Shown: piece by piece, positions 9,536 to 21,332 of the stretch
How the letters are laid out: each line of letters starts with the position of its first letter
Numbering within the stretch: the first letter of the stretch is position 1
NCBI RefSeq assembly: GCF_006516965.1
Contig: NZ_VHLH01000026.1
Coordinates: forward strand, 1-64,000
DNA: 64,000 nucleotides
Source of the DNA: Pararhizobium mangrovi
Lineage (GTDB): Bacteria; Pseudomonadota; Alphaproteobacteria; Rhizobiales; Rhizobiaceae
Direction of reading: 5' to 3'
Program-made: the position numbers and the translations under genes
Notes under the pieces: generated by a model
Told to the model about the DNA's origin: nothing
Seen by the model: the letters and a program-made list of their open reading frames with translations, nothing else
Databases searched by the model: none

Positions 9536-10363
9536 ATGCCTCTCGATCAGACGGCGATCGACGATCTCGTGGAACTGCTTGCCGAAGCCGGCCGCAACGA
9601 GGTAATGCCGCGCTTTCGCACGCTCGACGCGGGTTCGATCCGACGCAAGACGAGCCGCGCCGATCTCGTGACCGAAGGCGACGAGGCAGCCGAGCGGATG
9701 ATCACGGACGCGCTTCGCAAGCGCTACCCGCACGCGCACATCGTCGGCGAGGAAGCGGTGAGTGCCGATCCGTCCGTGCTCGAAGGGCTGGGCGAAGCCG
9801 AGCTCGCCTTCGTCATCGATCCGATCGACGGTAGCTTCAATTTCGCGTCGGGCCTTTCACTCTTCGCCATCATGCTCGCCGTCGTCGAGAAGGGCGAGAC
9901 GGTCGCGGGTATCATCCACGATCCGGTCAATGGCGATCAGGCGGTGGCCGAGCGCGGCGGCGGCGCCTTCATGACGGATGGCAACGGACATTCGCGGCGG
10001 CTTGCGGTCGCCGAACCCGTCGAGCTTGCGCAGATGGCGGGCGTCGTCTCGTGGCAGTATTTCGAAGAGCCGGAGCGCAGCCGCATCGCAGCCAACCATA
10101 CCAAGGTTCTGTCGCCGCTGAACTACAAGTGCGCCGGCCACGAATACCGGCTTCTGGTCCAGGGCCGGGCCGATTTCGCCGCCTACAGCAAGACGATGCC
10201 GTGGGATCACCTCGCCGGCCTGCTGATCCATGCCGAGGCCGGCGGCTATTCGGCGAAGCTCGACGGCACGCCGTACCGCGCCGGCGACAAGGCCGGCGGG
10301 CTGCTCGCCGCACCCGATCGCGAAAGCTGGCAGATGATCCGCCACGCGATCTGGGAGGACTGA
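9536..10363 (+). CDS. inositol monophosphatase family protein
   Basis: The Mg-dependent sugar-phosphatase motifs are all present: GEEAV, DPIDGSFNF and the C-terminal WDHLAGLLIHAEAGG. The 275 residues match the family length. Substrates in this family include inositol phosphate, histidinol phosphate and adenosine bisphosphate; the actual one cannot be told from sequence. It directly follows ttcA and converges on the exporter gene seven bases away. Confidence 0.88.
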   Translation: MPLDQTAIDDLVELLAEAGRNEVMPRFRTLDAGSIRRKTSRADLVTEGDEAAERMITDALRKRYPHAHIVGEEAVSADPSVLEGLGEAELAFVIDPIDGSFNFASGLSLFAIMLAVVEKGETVAGIIHDPVNGDQAVAERGGGAFMTDGNGHSRRLAVAEPVELAQMAGVVSWQYFEEPERSRIAANHTKVLSPLNYKCAGHEYRLLVQGRADFAAYSKTMPWDHLAGLLIHAEAGGYSAKLDGTPYRAGDKAGGLLAAPDRESWQMIRHAIWED

Positions 10364-10370
10364 GCGAGCC

Positions 10371-11612
10371 TTACACCTCCGCCCCGAACAGCTTTCCGTT
10401 CTCCGCGACGAGCACCAGCAGCAACGCGATCGTCGAAACGATGGCGAAACCGGTCGCGAGTGGCAGCATCGTGCCGTCGAAGGTCTGGCCGATCACGGCG
10501 CCGATGATCCCGCCGCCTGCCGTCTGCGTGAAGCCGAGCACGGCCGACGCCGTACCGGCCACGGCCCCGAGCGGCTCCATGGCGATCGAATTGAAGTTGG
10601 CGACGACCCAGCCGAAAAGCGGCATCATGATCCCGAGGATCAGATAGAAAAGCCAGAAGGGCACCGGACCCAGGAGTGCCGCGATCATCAGCGTAATGGA
10701 AAGAACGACGTAGACGACGAGGGCCCCGTGCGAGAGCCGCCGCTGACCCAGCCTGCCGACGAGCTTGGCGTTCACGAAATTCGAGACCGCCATGAGGATC
10801 GCGACGCCGGAGAAGAATGCCGGGAACCAGACGCCGAGGTCGTAGACGCCGACATAGATCTGCTGGGCGGAACTGACGTAGGCGAACAGCGAACCGAAAT
10901 AGAACGCGATCGCCATGGCGTAGCAGAATGCCAGCCGGTTCGTGAGCACGATCCGGAATGCCTGCACGATCGAGATGAGGGTCAGCGGGCGGCGGTGGCT
11001 TTCCGGCAGCGTCTCGGGCAGGCGCGCAACGGTCCACACCGTGATCAGCGAGGACATGATCGCCATGAAGGCGAAGATGAGCTGCCAGTGCCCGATGAGG
11101 ATCAGCACCTGTCCGGTCGCCGGCGCGATGACGGGAACGATCATGAAGACCATCATGACGAAGGACATGATGGAGGCCATCTGGCGGCCGGAATGGGTAT
11201 CGCGGATGATCGACAGGGCAATGATGCGCGTCGCTGCTGCACCGAGCCCCTGAAAGAACCTGGCGAACAGCAGGATGCCGAAGGTCGGCGCAAAGGCACC
11301 GATCAACGCGCATACGATATAAAGACCGAGCCCCGCAAAAAGGGGTGACCTGCGTCCGAAGCGGTCCGAAATCGGACCGAAGGCGATCTGCGCTCCGCCG
11401 AAGCCGACGATGTAGGCGATCAGGACGAACTGGACGTTGTTCGGGTCCGACAGGCTGTAGAAATCGGCCATGTTCGGGAAGGCGGGCAGCATGATGTCGA
11501 TGGCGATGGAGTTGACCGCCATCAACGCGGCCAGAAGACAGATAAACTCCGCGCGACTGGTCTTGCCGACACCGCCTGGTCGTTCGCCAGCCACGGCCGG
11601 ATTGGCGCTCAT
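10371..11612 (-). CDS. Bcr/CflA family MFS drug-resistance transporter
   Basis: The 413-residue protein has twelve predicted membrane segments. It carries the 12-TMS exporter pattern, with GFGGAQIAFGPISDRFGRRSPLFAGL between segments 2 and 3 and ARFFQGLGAAATRIIALSIIRD in segment 4, typical of Bcr/CflA. It is expected to export drugs or small metabolites in exchange for protons. MSANPAVAGERPGG at 11612 is preceded by GGAG; the longer frame from 11669 has no homology. Confidence 0.85.
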   Translation of the reverse strand: MSANPAVAGERPGGVGKTSRAEFICLLAALMAVNSIAIDIMLPAFPNMADFYSLSDPNNVQFVLIAYIVGFGGAQIAFGPISDRFGRRSPLFAGLGLYIVCALIGAFAPTFGILLFARFFQGLGAAATRIIALSIIRDTHSGRQMASIMSFVMMVFMIVPVIAPATGQVLILIGHWQLIFAFMAIMSSLITVWTVARLPETLPESHRRPLTLISIVQAFRIVLTNRLAFCYAMAIAFYFGSLFAYVSSAQQIYVGVYDLGVWFPAFFSGVAILMAVSNFVNAKLVGRLGQRRLSHGALVVYVVLSITLMIAALLGPVPFWLFYLILGIMMPLFGWVVANFNSIAMEPLGAVAGTASAVLGFTQTAGGGIIGAVIGQTFDGTMLPLATGFAIVSTIALLLVLVAENGKLFGAEV

Positions 11613-11727
11613 CGTCGGTCTCCGTAACGATACCTGCAAAAAATACGAATGCGCCGGATACCGACGCATTCGCTAGCATGAAAGTAGATTGTAGGCGGCT
11701 CTCGTGAGCCGCCGGGAAGGGGCTTGG

Positions 11728-12063
11728 TCAGGCCGCGCCGCGCACCGCGACACCCTGTTCCTCGAGATGACCCTGAAGCTCGGAAGCTTGGAACATCTCG
11801 CGGATGATGTCGCATCCGCCGACGAACTCGCCCTTGACGTAGAGCTGGGGGATGGTCGGCCAGTTGGAATATTCCTTGATGCCCTGGCGCAGGTCGTCGC
11901 TCTCGAGAACGTTGACGCCGTGATAGTTCACGCCGAGGTAATCAAGGATCTGCACGACCTGGCCGGAAAAGCCGCACTGCGGAAACTGCGGCGTGCCCTT
12001 CATGAACAGGACGACGTCGTTCGTCTTCACTTCGTTGTCGATGAAGTCGTTGATACCGCTCAT
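11728..12063 (-). CDS. grxD: monothiol glutaredoxin, Grx4 family
   Basis: The 111-residue protein has the CGFS active site at residues 30-33 ([14 protein letters not shown]) and the glutathione-binding [19 protein letters not shown] block. CGFS glutaredoxins carry and transfer 2Fe-2S clusters, often in a complex with BolA; a bolA gene lies just upstream on the same strand. This pairing supports a role in Fe-S trafficking. Confidence 0.93.
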   Translation of the reverse strand: MSGINDFIDNEVKTNDVVLFMKGTPQFPQCGFSGQVVQILDYLGVNYHGVNVLESDDLRQGIKEYSNWPTIPQLYVKGEFVGGCDIIREMFQASELQGHLEEQGVAVRGAA

Positions 12064-12179
12064 GTCTCGCTCGCTTTCTGCCGGCCTGCAAAGCGGCCGG
12101 CGAATGGAAATTCGTCCGCAAAATAGGTCATGCGGCAGCGCGAAACAAGGCGAACCCGCCTATGGCAGCGGTTGTCGGC

Positions 12180-12425
12180 TCAGCCAGCGTCCTGTTTCGG
12201 CGCAGAAGTCTGCAGGGCGAGTGCGTGCAACGCGTCGCCCATGTTGCCGCTCAGCGCATCGTAGACCATCTGGTGCTGCTGCACGCGGGTCTTGCCGCGA
12301 AAGCTTTCCGAGACGACTTCCGCGGCGTAGTGGTCGCCGTCCCCGGCGAGGTCGCGGATCGTCACCTGCGCGTCGGGAATCGCGGCCTTGATCATGGTTT
12401 CGATGTCGCCGGCCGTCATTGCCAT
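12180..12425 (-). CDS. bolA: BolA family protein
   Basis: This 81-residue protein matches the short BolA/YrbA type: IKAAIPDAQVTIRDLAGDGDHYAAEVVSESF, then the conserved helix RVQQHQMVYDAL with the cluster-ligand histidine. BolA proteins bind monothiol glutaredoxins through a shared 2Fe-2S cluster. The start is either MAMTAG or the MTAG two codons later. It lies between purL and grxD, all leftward. Confidence 0.9.
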   Translation of the reverse strand: MAMTAGDIETMIKAAIPDAQVTIRDLAGDGDHYAAEVVSESFRGKTRVQQHQMVYDALSGNMGDALHALALQTSAPKQDAG

Positions 12426-12522
12426 CGCAGCATACTCCGAAGGGATTCGAACGCCCGGGATGTATCGCCCGCGCGGGGCTGTGCGTCAATCGCGGGCCTG
12501 TCGTCAATCGTTGGCTTGTGTG

Positions 12523-14748
<2,226 letters not shown>

Positions 14749-14859
14749 TTTTCTGCTCCGACGTCTTGCCGCGGCGCGGTTCGCTGCGCCGCCGGCTTCG
14801 TTAGGTTCGCGCGTTGGCTCCCGGCGTACTCGTTCCTTCGAGGGGATCGGGTGGACCGC

Positions 14860-15285
14860 TCAGGCCGCCGCGCCGCATCCCGTGCCGCCCGCGGCCCATC
14901 GCTGCGTATCCGCGGCAATGCGGTCCGCGACGCCGGTCGTCATCAGCGGACCGTAGACGTCGATCGTCGCGGGATTTCCCTGCGCTTCGATGACCGCCTT
15001 CGGCCGTCCCGCCGGGTTGCTCGCCGGTACGAGCAGGATGCGCGGGGGACCGCTGATGGCGTTGATCTCCGGTGCGATCCGGTAGTTCGCAAAGCCGCTG
15101 GCATTCTGCTTGAACCAGCACACGGACGCCTGCTGCATGATGCGTTCGAGCGCGGGGATCGCGCCGTCATTGGCCGCGAAGCGCAACTCGCCGGCCATCG
15201 TGTCGTCCGTTCGCGTCTGGCAGCCCGCGAGCGCGGCGGCTGCGGCGAAACCGAGGGTGATGAGGGCGAAGCGTTTGGTTTTCAT
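14860..15285 (-). CDS. small putative lipoprotein in the purine operon
   Basis: The 141-residue product begins [22 protein letters not shown], a type II signal peptide with lipobox LAGC. The mature protein has FAANDGAIPALERIMQQASVCWFKQN and GPPRILLVPAS but no family I recognise. Its ATG overlaps the purQ stop by one base (TGATG), so it is translationally coupled to purQ. Its function is unknown, and its place between purQ and purL is odd for an envelope protein. Confidence 0.8.
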   Translation of the reverse strand: MKTKRFALITLGFAAAAALAGCQTRTDDTMAGELRFAANDGAIPALERIMQQASVCWFKQNASGFANYRIAPEINAISGPPRILLVPASNPAGRPKAVIEAQGNPATIDVYGPLMTTGVADRIAADTQRWAAGGTGCGAAA

Positions 15286-15956
15286 CAGGCAGCCACCATG
15301 TCGAGCGCGCTCGCAAAGAGCGCGCGGCCGTCCCGCCCGCCATGGGCGGGTTCGATGCGGTTTTCGGGATGCGGCATCATGCCGAGCACGTTGCCGGCTT
15401 CGTTGACGATGCCGGCGATGTCGTCGAGCGAGCCGTTCGGGTTCGTGCCGTCGGCGTAGCGCAGCACGATGCGATCGTCGTCCTGCAGACGCTTCAGCCC
15501 GGCCTTGTCGACGATGTAGTTGCCGTCGTGATGGGCGACGGGGCAGGTGAGGACCTGTCCCGCCTCGTAGGCCTGCGTGAACACCGTATCGGCATTCTCG
15601 ATCCGCAGCCGGACCTCGCGGCACACGAAGCGCAGCGAGGCGTTGCGCATCAGCGCACCGGGCAGGAGCCCGGCTTCGATGAGGATCTGGAATCCGTTGC
15701 ACACGCCGAGCACGCGCACGCCCTTTTCCGCCTTTTCGCGCACCGCCTGCAGCACAGGCATGCGCGCGGCGATCGCGCCGGCGCGCAGGTAGTCGCCGTA
15801 GGAAAAGCCGCCCGGGACGACGACGAGGTCGACGTCGGGAATTTCGGTTTCGCTCTGCCAGACCGTCACCGGCGGTTCGCCGGCGATCTTCGTCAGCGCC
15901 GCGATCATGTCGCGGTCGCGGTTGAGGCCGGGAAGCAGGATCACGGCAGACTTCAT
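15285..15956 (-). CDS. purQ: phosphoribosylformylglycinamidine synthase subunit PurQ
   Basis: PurQ is the class I glutaminase that feeds ammonia to PurL. The catalytic triad is visible as C86 in GVCNGFQ, and H196 and E198 in MMPHPEN. The 223-residue length is standard. It lies between purS and the lipoprotein gene in the same leftward operon. Confidence 0.96.
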   Translation of the reverse strand: MKSAVILLPGLNRDRDMIAALTKIAGEPPVTVWQSETEIPDVDLVVVPGGFSYGDYLRAGAIAARMPVLQAVREKAEKGVRVLGVCNGFQILIEAGLLPGALMRNASLRFVCREVRLRIENADTVFTQAYEAGQVLTCPVAHHDGNYIVDKAGLKRLQDDDRIVLRYADGTNPNGSLDDIAGIVNEAGNVLGMMPHPENRIEPAHGGRDGRALFASALDMVAA

Positions 15957-15972
15957 GATGGCGTGCGACCCT

Positions 15973-16215
15973 TCACTCGATCTCGACGGTATAGTCTTCG
16001 ATGACCGTATTGGCGAGGAGCTTCTCGCACATGGCGTTCAGCTCATCCTTGGCCGCCTGCCGGTCGTCCGTGGCCAGTTCGAGGTCGAAGACCTTGCCCT
16101 GGCGTACGTTTTCCACACCCTCGAAGTCGAGCGAGGCCAGTGCCGCGCCGATCGCCTTGCCCTGCGGGTCGAGGACGCCGTTCTTCAACGTGACGGTGAC
16201 ACGCGCCTTCACCAC
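15973..16215 (-). CDS. purS: phosphoribosylformylglycinamidine synthase subunit PurS
   Basis: This 80-residue protein has the PurS pattern [45 protein letters not shown]. PurS forms the dimer that bridges PurL and PurQ in organisms with the small PurL. It is coded 16 bases upstream of purQ. Confidence 0.95.
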   Translation of the reverse strand: MVKARVTVTLKNGVLDPQGKAIGAALASLDFEGVENVRQGKVFDLELATDDRQAAKDELNAMCEKLLANTVIEDYTVEIE

Positions 16216-16228
16216 GACCGAACCCCGC

Positions 16229-16993
16229 TCATTTCACCAGCACCGGACCGCTGCCGCGCGGCGGCTCGTTCTCGTTCATGATGCCGAGGCGGCGGGCCAC
16301 CTCCTGATAGGCCTCGACGAGGTTGCCGATGTCGCGGCGGAAGACGTCCTTGTCGAGCTTCTGCTGGTTGGAGATATCCCACAGCCGGCACGAATCGGGC
16401 GAGATCTCGTCGGCGACGACGATGCGCATCATGTCGCCCTCGAAAAGGCGTCCGCATTCGAGCTTGAAGTCGACGAGCTGGATGCCGACGCTGAGGAAGA
16501 GGCCGGAGAGAAAGTCGTTGACGCGGATGGCGAGCGCCATGATGTCATCGATTTCCTGCGGCGAGGCCCAGCCGAAGGCGGTGATGTGCTCTTCGGTCAC
16601 CATCGGATCGTCGAGCGCGTCGGCCTTGTAGTAGAATTCGATGATCGAGCGCGGCAGGACCGTACCTTCGTCGATGCCGAGGCGCTTTGCGAGCGATCCG
16701 GCGGCGATGTTGCGCACCACGACCTCGAGCGGGACGATCTCGACTTCCTTGATCAGCTGTTCGCGCATGTTCAGCCGGCGAATGAAGTGCGTGCCGATGC
16801 CGATGCGGTTCAGATGCGTGAAGATGTATTCGGAGATCCGGTTGTTGAGCACGCCCTTGCCGTCGACGACTTCGTGCTTCTTCGCGTTGAAGGCGGTCGC
16901 GTCGTCCTTGAAGAACTGGATCAGCGTGCCCGGTTCCGGGCCCTCGTAAAGGATCTTGGCCTTGCCCTCGTAGATGCGGCGGCGACGATTCAT
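16229..16993 (-). CDS. purC: phosphoribosylaminoimidazole-succinocarboxamide synthase
   Basis: PurC joins aspartate to CAIR (SAICAR synthetase). The 254-residue protein starts [18 protein letters not shown]. It carries [10 protein letters not shown], the signature [20 protein letters not shown], and [10 protein letters not shown] with [12 protein letters not shown]. It is the first gene of the leftward purC-purS-purQ-purL operon and diverges from the zeta-subunit gene. Confidence 0.96.
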   Translation of the reverse strand: MNRRRRIYEGKAKILYEGPEPGTLIQFFKDDATAFNAKKHEVVDGKGVLNNRISEYIFTHLNRIGIGTHFIRRLNMREQLIKEVEIVPLEVVVRNIAAGSLAKRLGIDEGTVLPRSIIEFYYKADALDDPMVTEEHITAFGWASPQEIDDIMALAIRVNDFLSGLFLSVGIQLVDFKLECGRLFEGDMMRIVVADEISPDSCRLWDISNQQKLDKDVFRRDIGNLVEAYQEVARRLGIMNENEPPRGSGPVLVK

Positions 16994-17219
16994 ATCGGTT
17001 CTTCTCTACAGCTTATTCTTGGGCACGATCGCCCGAATCGAGGCAGCCGCAGCTGCCGGCTTGCAATTCGCGCGCGGCTCTTTCGCGTCCTTAGCCGAAT
17101 TGTGCGCTGCGGACAATCGGCGCGCACGGGCCATGGCCCGAATGGCGGTGGACGACTGCCGCGCAAACGCCCGCATTCCCATATACGACCGTGGTCGCTC
17201 GAATGCGAGGAGACCGACG

Positions 17220-17543
17220 ATGGGAATGCTGGACGAACGCGAACGTGCATTCGAAAACCTGTTCGCGCATGACGAGGACCTGCGCTTCCGCGCGCAGATA
17301 CGCCGCAACCGGATGATCGGGCGCTGGGCGGCCGCGCGGCTCGGAAAGAGCGGGGCGCAGGCCGAGGCCTACGTCGCCGAGATCGTGGCGGCCGGCTTCG
17401 AAGGCAAGCGGGGCGAGGGTGTCGTCACCCGGATCGAGGCCGACCTCGCTTCCGGGACCCATGCCGTCGACGCCAACGAAATCCGCGCGAAGATGGCAAC
17501 CTTCCTCGTCGAAGCCGTCGAGGAACTGAGAAAGGAAGGCTGA
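17220..17543 (+). CDS. ATPase inhibitor subunit zeta (DUF1476)
   Basis: The 107-residue protein opens MGMLDERERAFENLFAHDEDLRFRAQIRRNRMIGRWAA, the conserved DUF1476 start. In Paracoccus this family is the zeta subunit that blocks reverse rotation of F1Fo-ATPase; the role here is inferred by family. The ATG follows a GAGGAGA ribosome site. The 226 bases back to purC are a divergent promoter region in which I could not place a convincing promoter. Confidence 0.85.
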   Translation: MGMLDERERAFENLFAHDEDLRFRAQIRRNRMIGRWAAARLGKSGAQAEAYVAEIVAAGFEGKRGEGVVTRIEADLASGTHAVDANEIRAKMATFLVEAVEELRKEG

Positions 17544-17556
17544 AGCGCCTTCCGGC

Positions 17557-18105
17557 TCAAAGCCGCGACATGAAGCGGGCGAACACCATCGTGCCTTCCG
17601 GCCACGGGCCCTGGCCGGACTCCGCGTTGATGTGGCCCGCATTGCCCGCGTCCATGATGACCGAGCCCCAGGCCGCTGCCAGTTCGTCGGCGTGCTCGTA
17701 GGAGCCGAACGGATCGTTCCGGCTGGCGACGACCATCGACGGGAAGGGCAGCGGATCGCGCGGATAGGGACCGAACGTCATCAGGTGCTTCGGCCTTATT
17801 TCCGGATTGTCGACCTCCGGCGGGGCGACGAGGAACGCGCCGACGACCGGGGTGACGAATTCGGGAATGGCATGGATCGCCGTCGCCACGCCCAGCGAAT
17901 GGGCGACGATGACGACGGGGCCCTGGGCGGCGTTCACCGTTTCGGCCATGCGTCGGACCCAGTCGTCGCGTTCGGGCTTCGACCAGGCGTCCTGTTCGAC
18001 GCGCCGCGCGGTACGGATGTTGCGCTCCCATCGGGACTGCCAGTGATCGGGGCCGGAATTGGTGTAGCCCGGCACGATGATGATGTCCGCTTCGGAAGCC
18101 TTCAT
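17557..18105 (-). CDS. RBBP9/YdeN family alpha/beta hydrolase
   Basis: The 182-residue protein has the small serine-hydrolase pattern: IIIVPGYTNSGPDHWQSRWE, the nucleophile elbow AHSLG, SRNDPFGSYEHA for the acid region and NAGHINAESG for the histidine. The substrate is unknown. It converges on the zeta-subunit gene with 13 bases between. Confidence 0.85.
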   Translation of the reverse strand: MKASEADIIIVPGYTNSGPDHWQSRWERNIRTARRVEQDAWSKPERDDWVRRMAETVNAAQGPVVIVAHSLGVATAIHAIPEFVTPVVGAFLVAPPEVDNPEIRPKHLMTFGPYPRDPLPFPSMVVASRNDPFGSYEHADELAAAWGSVIMDAGNAGHINAESGQGPWPEGTMVFARFMSRL

Positions 18106-18283
18106 GGGGCCGCGATGTGCGCCGGCGGTCCGGTCGTTGTCAAGTTCGGCCGATGCTCACGGACTATTAACTACGTTCGCGATATCCATGCATTTAAATC
18201 GAATTGTCGCGAAACCGACCTGCATCTCGTGCCTTTACTCAACGCGAGACTTCGGTCGTGGGCAACGAGGCCAGGAGGGTGTG

Positions 18284-18712
18284 ATGCGTGTGCTGGTCGT
18301 TGAGGACAATGTCCTGATCGCGATGGATACCGAGCAGTCGATCGTCGATGCCGGTCACGAAAGCGCGGGACTGGCGGCGAGCCGAAGAAGCGCGCTCGCC
18401 CTGGCGACGCGCGCGGATGCCGCGCTGGTCGACGTCAATCTCGCCGACGGCGCGACCGGCGTGCAGACCGGCCTGGCGCTCGCTCGCGATCACGGGCTGC
18501 TCGTCGCCTTCGTCACCAGCGACATCGCCGCGCTCGGAACCGGCGTGCCCGGTACGTTCGGCGCGCTGCCGAAACCGGCGCTGCCGCGGGAAGTCGCGAA
18601 CCTTCTCGGCTGCATGGCCGCGTACCGCATCGGGCAGGGCGGTATCATGCCGCTTCCCCGCCGGTTCGTGTCGTTCGCCGCCGAACCCGCACTCGGCTCC
18701 CGCGTCGCCTGA
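18284..18712 (+). CDS. orphan receiver-domain response regulator
   Basis: This 142-residue protein is a single receiver domain. It has the acid pair in VVEDN, phosphoacceptor D50 in ALVDVNLADG, the switch threonine in FVTSDI and the lysine in LPKPALP. There is no output domain, only a basic C-terminal tail of about 25 residues. AGGAGG lies six bases before the ATG. No histidine kinase is nearby, so its partner is unknown. Confidence 0.78.
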   Translation: MRVLVVEDNVLIAMDTEQSIVDAGHESAGLAASRRSALALATRADAALVDVNLADGATGVQTGLALARDHGLLVAFVTSDIAALGTGVPGTFGALPKPALPREVANLLGCMAAYRIGQGGIMPLPRRFVSFAAEPALGSRVA

Positions 18713-18866
18713 CGCCGACCCCACACCCGTCACACTCGTAGTCTGACGCCGGACACGGCCCAAATCTTTCCTCCGCGACAAATCGTCTCTGCCGTGCTAA
18801 GCTGACGCTGCCGTGCGACAGGAGCGGCATGAAGCCTTTGCTCGGCACGGCGGAGGAGGTTTCGAC

Positions 18867-19670
18867 ATGGCGAATTTTCACGTCCTGACCGGCGCGTCCG
18901 ATGCACCGCCGCTTCCCGAAATCCGCGGGATCACGCGCTCAGACGTCTTCGATGCGCTGCGTCTCGGCACACGGGACTTCCTGTCCATGCCGACCCATGC
19001 GGCGTTCATCTGCCTGATCTACCCCGTCGTCGGTCTCGTGCTCGGCGTATGGGCCGAAGCAGGCAGCGCGCTCTCGCTCGTCTTTCCGCTGATCTCCGGC
19101 TTCGCGCTGCTCGGACCGATCGCAGCACTCGGCCTCTACGAGATCAGCCGGCGCCGCGAGATGGGCAGGGACCCCTCCTGGCAGGACGCCCTCGAAGTGG
19201 CGCGCTCGCCCGCGCTGCCTTCGATCGTCACGCTCGGCGCCTGCCTGTTCGCCGTCTTCCTGGTCTGGCTGCTCGTCGCGCAAGCGCTCTACGTCTCGCT
19301 CTTCGGTGCGCGCATGCCCGAAACCGTGGGCGGCCTTCTCGCGATGGTCTTTTCGAGCGGACGCGGCCTTGTGCTGCTCGTGCTCGGCAACGCCATCGGC
19401 TTCGCCTTCGCCGCCTTCGTGCTGGCGACGACGGCGATTGCCTTCCCCTTGCTGCTGGATCGTGACGTCGGCATGCGGGTGGCGGTGCTCAGTTCCATCC
19501 GTGCGAGCGAACTGAGCCCCAGGCCGATGGCGCTCTGGGGCCTCATCGTCGCGGTCATGCTCGTGCTCGGCAGCATCCCGTTCCTCGTCGGCCTCGCCGT
19601 CGTCCTGCCGATCCTCGGCCATGCCACCTGGCATCTCTACCGCAAGACGATGCCGCGCTCACGGCGGTAA
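18867..19670 (+). CDS. DUF2189 membrane protein
   Basis: The 267-residue protein has about six hydrophobic segments and the DUF2189 layout: a soluble N-terminus (PEIRGITRSDVFDALRLGTRDFLSMP), then PLISGFALLGPIAALGLYEISRRREMG. This is an alphaproteobacterial family of unknown function. MANFHVLTG at 18867 follows GGAGGAGG; an in-frame extension from 18813 lacks support. Confidence 0.8.
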   Translation: MANFHVLTGASDAPPLPEIRGITRSDVFDALRLGTRDFLSMPTHAAFICLIYPVVGLVLGVWAEAGSALSLVFPLISGFALLGPIAALGLYEISRRREMGRDPSWQDALEVARSPALPSIVTLGACLFAVFLVWLLVAQALYVSLFGARMPETVGGLLAMVFSSGRGLVLLVLGNAIGFAFAAFVLATTAIAFPLLLDRDVGMRVAVLSSIRASELSPRPMALWGLIVAVMLVLGSIPFLVGLAVVLPILGHATWHLYRKTMPRSRR

Positions 19671-19902
19671 ACGCGCCCGATGTTCGCTGGCCGTGCCCGA
19701 AAAGCGCCGTTGAAACGACGGGTTGTTCGATTCACCATGGACAACGAACCGGCGAACGTGGACAATGACTACGAATCGAGCGTGAACGACCCCGGTGAAC
19801 CGGATCGTCGGTTTTGGGTTCGACGGTGCCGGCGGTCGCGTCCGGCGCCGATCAAGTTTCGGGTGAGGGGTGTCTAAGTGGGCCCACTTGTCCGGACGAG
19901 GG
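19671..19902 (+). other. gene-free stretch, candidate small RNA or long 3' UTR
   Basis: This 232-base stretch between the DUF2189 gene and a strong terminator has no convincing reading frame. It includes a perfect 14-base palindrome (AAGTGGGCCCACTT, 19876-19889) and several GC-rich pairings. A 65-codon open frame (19680-19877) has no visible domain and a very basic composition. It could be a small RNA ending at the terminator or a structured 3' end; I recognise no known RNA family. Confidence 0.3.
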
Positions 19903-19939
19903 CCGCTCCGGTTCTCTGAGGGGACCGGAGCGGTTTTTT
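19903..19939 (+). terminator. strong rho-independent terminator
   Basis: CCGCTCCGGT pairs with ACCGGAGCGG across an 11-base loop, followed by six Ts. It points rightward and so ends either the DUF2189 transcript or a separate small RNA, before the convergent purB. Confidence 0.85.
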
Positions 19940-19963
19940 ATCGGTGCGCCCTTATCGCCTTGA

Positions 19964-21274
19964 TCAGGCGGCGCGACCGAACACCCGCTCGAAGATCCGA
20001 TCCACATGCTTGGTGTGATAGCCGAGGTCGAACTTTTCGCGCAGGGTCTCTTCGTCGAGCACGGCGGTCACGTCCGGGTCGGCGATGAGTTCGATCAGGA
20101 AGTCCGCCCCTTCTTCCCAGACCTTCATGGCGTTGCGCTGGACAAGGCCGTAGGCATCCTCGCGCGAGACGCCGGCTTGCGTCAGCGCGAGCAGTACGCG
20201 CTGCGAATGGACGAGCCCGCTCAGCTTCTCGAGGTTCGCGCGCATCGTATTGGGATAGACGACGAGCTTGTCGACGACGCCGGCCAGGCGCGCGAGCGCG
20301 AAGTCGAGCGTGACCGTCGCATCCGGCCCGATCATCCGCTCGACGGAGGAATGCGAGATGTCGCGCTCGTGCCAGAGTGCGACGTTCTCCATCGCCGGCA
20401 TGGCGTAGGAGCGCACCATCCTCGCAAGCCCGGTGAGGTTTTCCGTCAGCACGGGGTTGCGCTTGTGCGGCATCGCCGACGAGCCCTTCTGGCCGGGCGA
20501 GAAGTATTCCTCCACTTCCAGCACTTCGGTTCGCTGCAGATGGCGGATCTCGACGGCGAGCCGTTCCATCGAGGAGGCGACGACGCCGAGCGTGGCGAAG
20601 AACATCGCGTGCCGGTCGCGCGGGACCACCTGTGTCGAGACCGGTTCGGGTTTCAGGCCCATCGCTTCGGCGACATGCTCTTCGACCCGCGGATCGATGT
20701 TGGCGAAGGTGCCGACGGCGCCCGAGATCGCGCAGGTGGCGACGTCTTCGCGCGCGGCGACGAGGCGGGCGCGGCAGCGCTGGAATTCGGCATGCGCCTG
20801 CGCGAGCTTCACGCCGAAGGTCGTCGGCTCGGCATGAATGCCGTGCGAGCGTCCGATCGTCACGGTATCGCGGTGCTCGAAGGCGCGGCGTTCGAGGGCC
20901 GCCAGCAGCGCGTCGATATCGGCGAGTAGAAGGTCGGCGGCACGGGTGAGCTGCACGTTGAAGCAGGTGTCGAGCACGTCGGAGGAGGTCATGCCCTGGT
21001 GCACGAAGCGGGCGTCCGGACCGACGATTTCGGCGAGATGCGTCAGGAAGGCGATGACGTCGTGCTTGGTCGTGCGCTCGATCTCGTCGATGCGCTCGAC
21101 GTCGAAGGTGGCGGCGCCGCCCTTTTCCCAGATCGTGCGAGCGGCTTCGCGCGGAACGACGCCGAGGTCGGCGAGCGCGTCGCAGGCATGGGCCTCGATC
21201 TCGAACCAGATGCGAAACTTCGTCTCCGGCGACCAGATCGCGGTCATTTCGGGGCGGGCGTAGCGGGGGATCAT
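19964..21274 (-). CDS. purB: adenylosuccinate lyase
   Basis: PurB splits fumarate from SAICAR and adenylosuccinate, two steps of purine synthesis. The 436-residue protein starts MIPRYARPEMTAIW and has HQGMTSSDVLDTC, GRSHGIHAEPTTFG and the fumarase-superfamily signature GSSAMPHKRN at residues 264-273. It is separate from the purC-S-Q-L operon, but in the same neighbourhood. Confidence 0.96.
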   Translation of the reverse strand: MIPRYARPEMTAIWSPETKFRIWFEIEAHACDALADLGVVPREAARTIWEKGGAATFDVERIDEIERTTKHDVIAFLTHLAEIVGPDARFVHQGMTSSDVLDTCFNVQLTRAADLLLADIDALLAALERRAFEHRDTVTIGRSHGIHAEPTTFGVKLAQAHAEFQRCRARLVAAREDVATCAISGAVGTFANIDPRVEEHVAEAMGLKPEPVSTQVVPRDRHAMFFATLGVVASSMERLAVEIRHLQRTEVLEVEEYFSPGQKGSSAMPHKRNPVLTENLTGLARMVRSYAMPAMENVALWHERDISHSSVERMIGPDATVTLDFALARLAGVVDKLVVYPNTMRANLEKLSGLVHSQRVLLALTQAGVSREDAYGLVQRNAMKVWEEGADFLIELIADPDVTAVLDEETLREKFDLGYHTKHVDRIFERVFGRAA

Positions 21275-21332
21275 GGGTAGGGCTCGCTCGTTCTTCGGGA
21301 AGCGGATGACCTAGCAGACCGTCATGCGAAGC

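Noticed and set aside
19680-19877. 65-codon open frame between DUF2189 and purB
   Set aside because: No ribosome site, no domain and a basic, random-looking end; the region is more likely RNA or untranslated.
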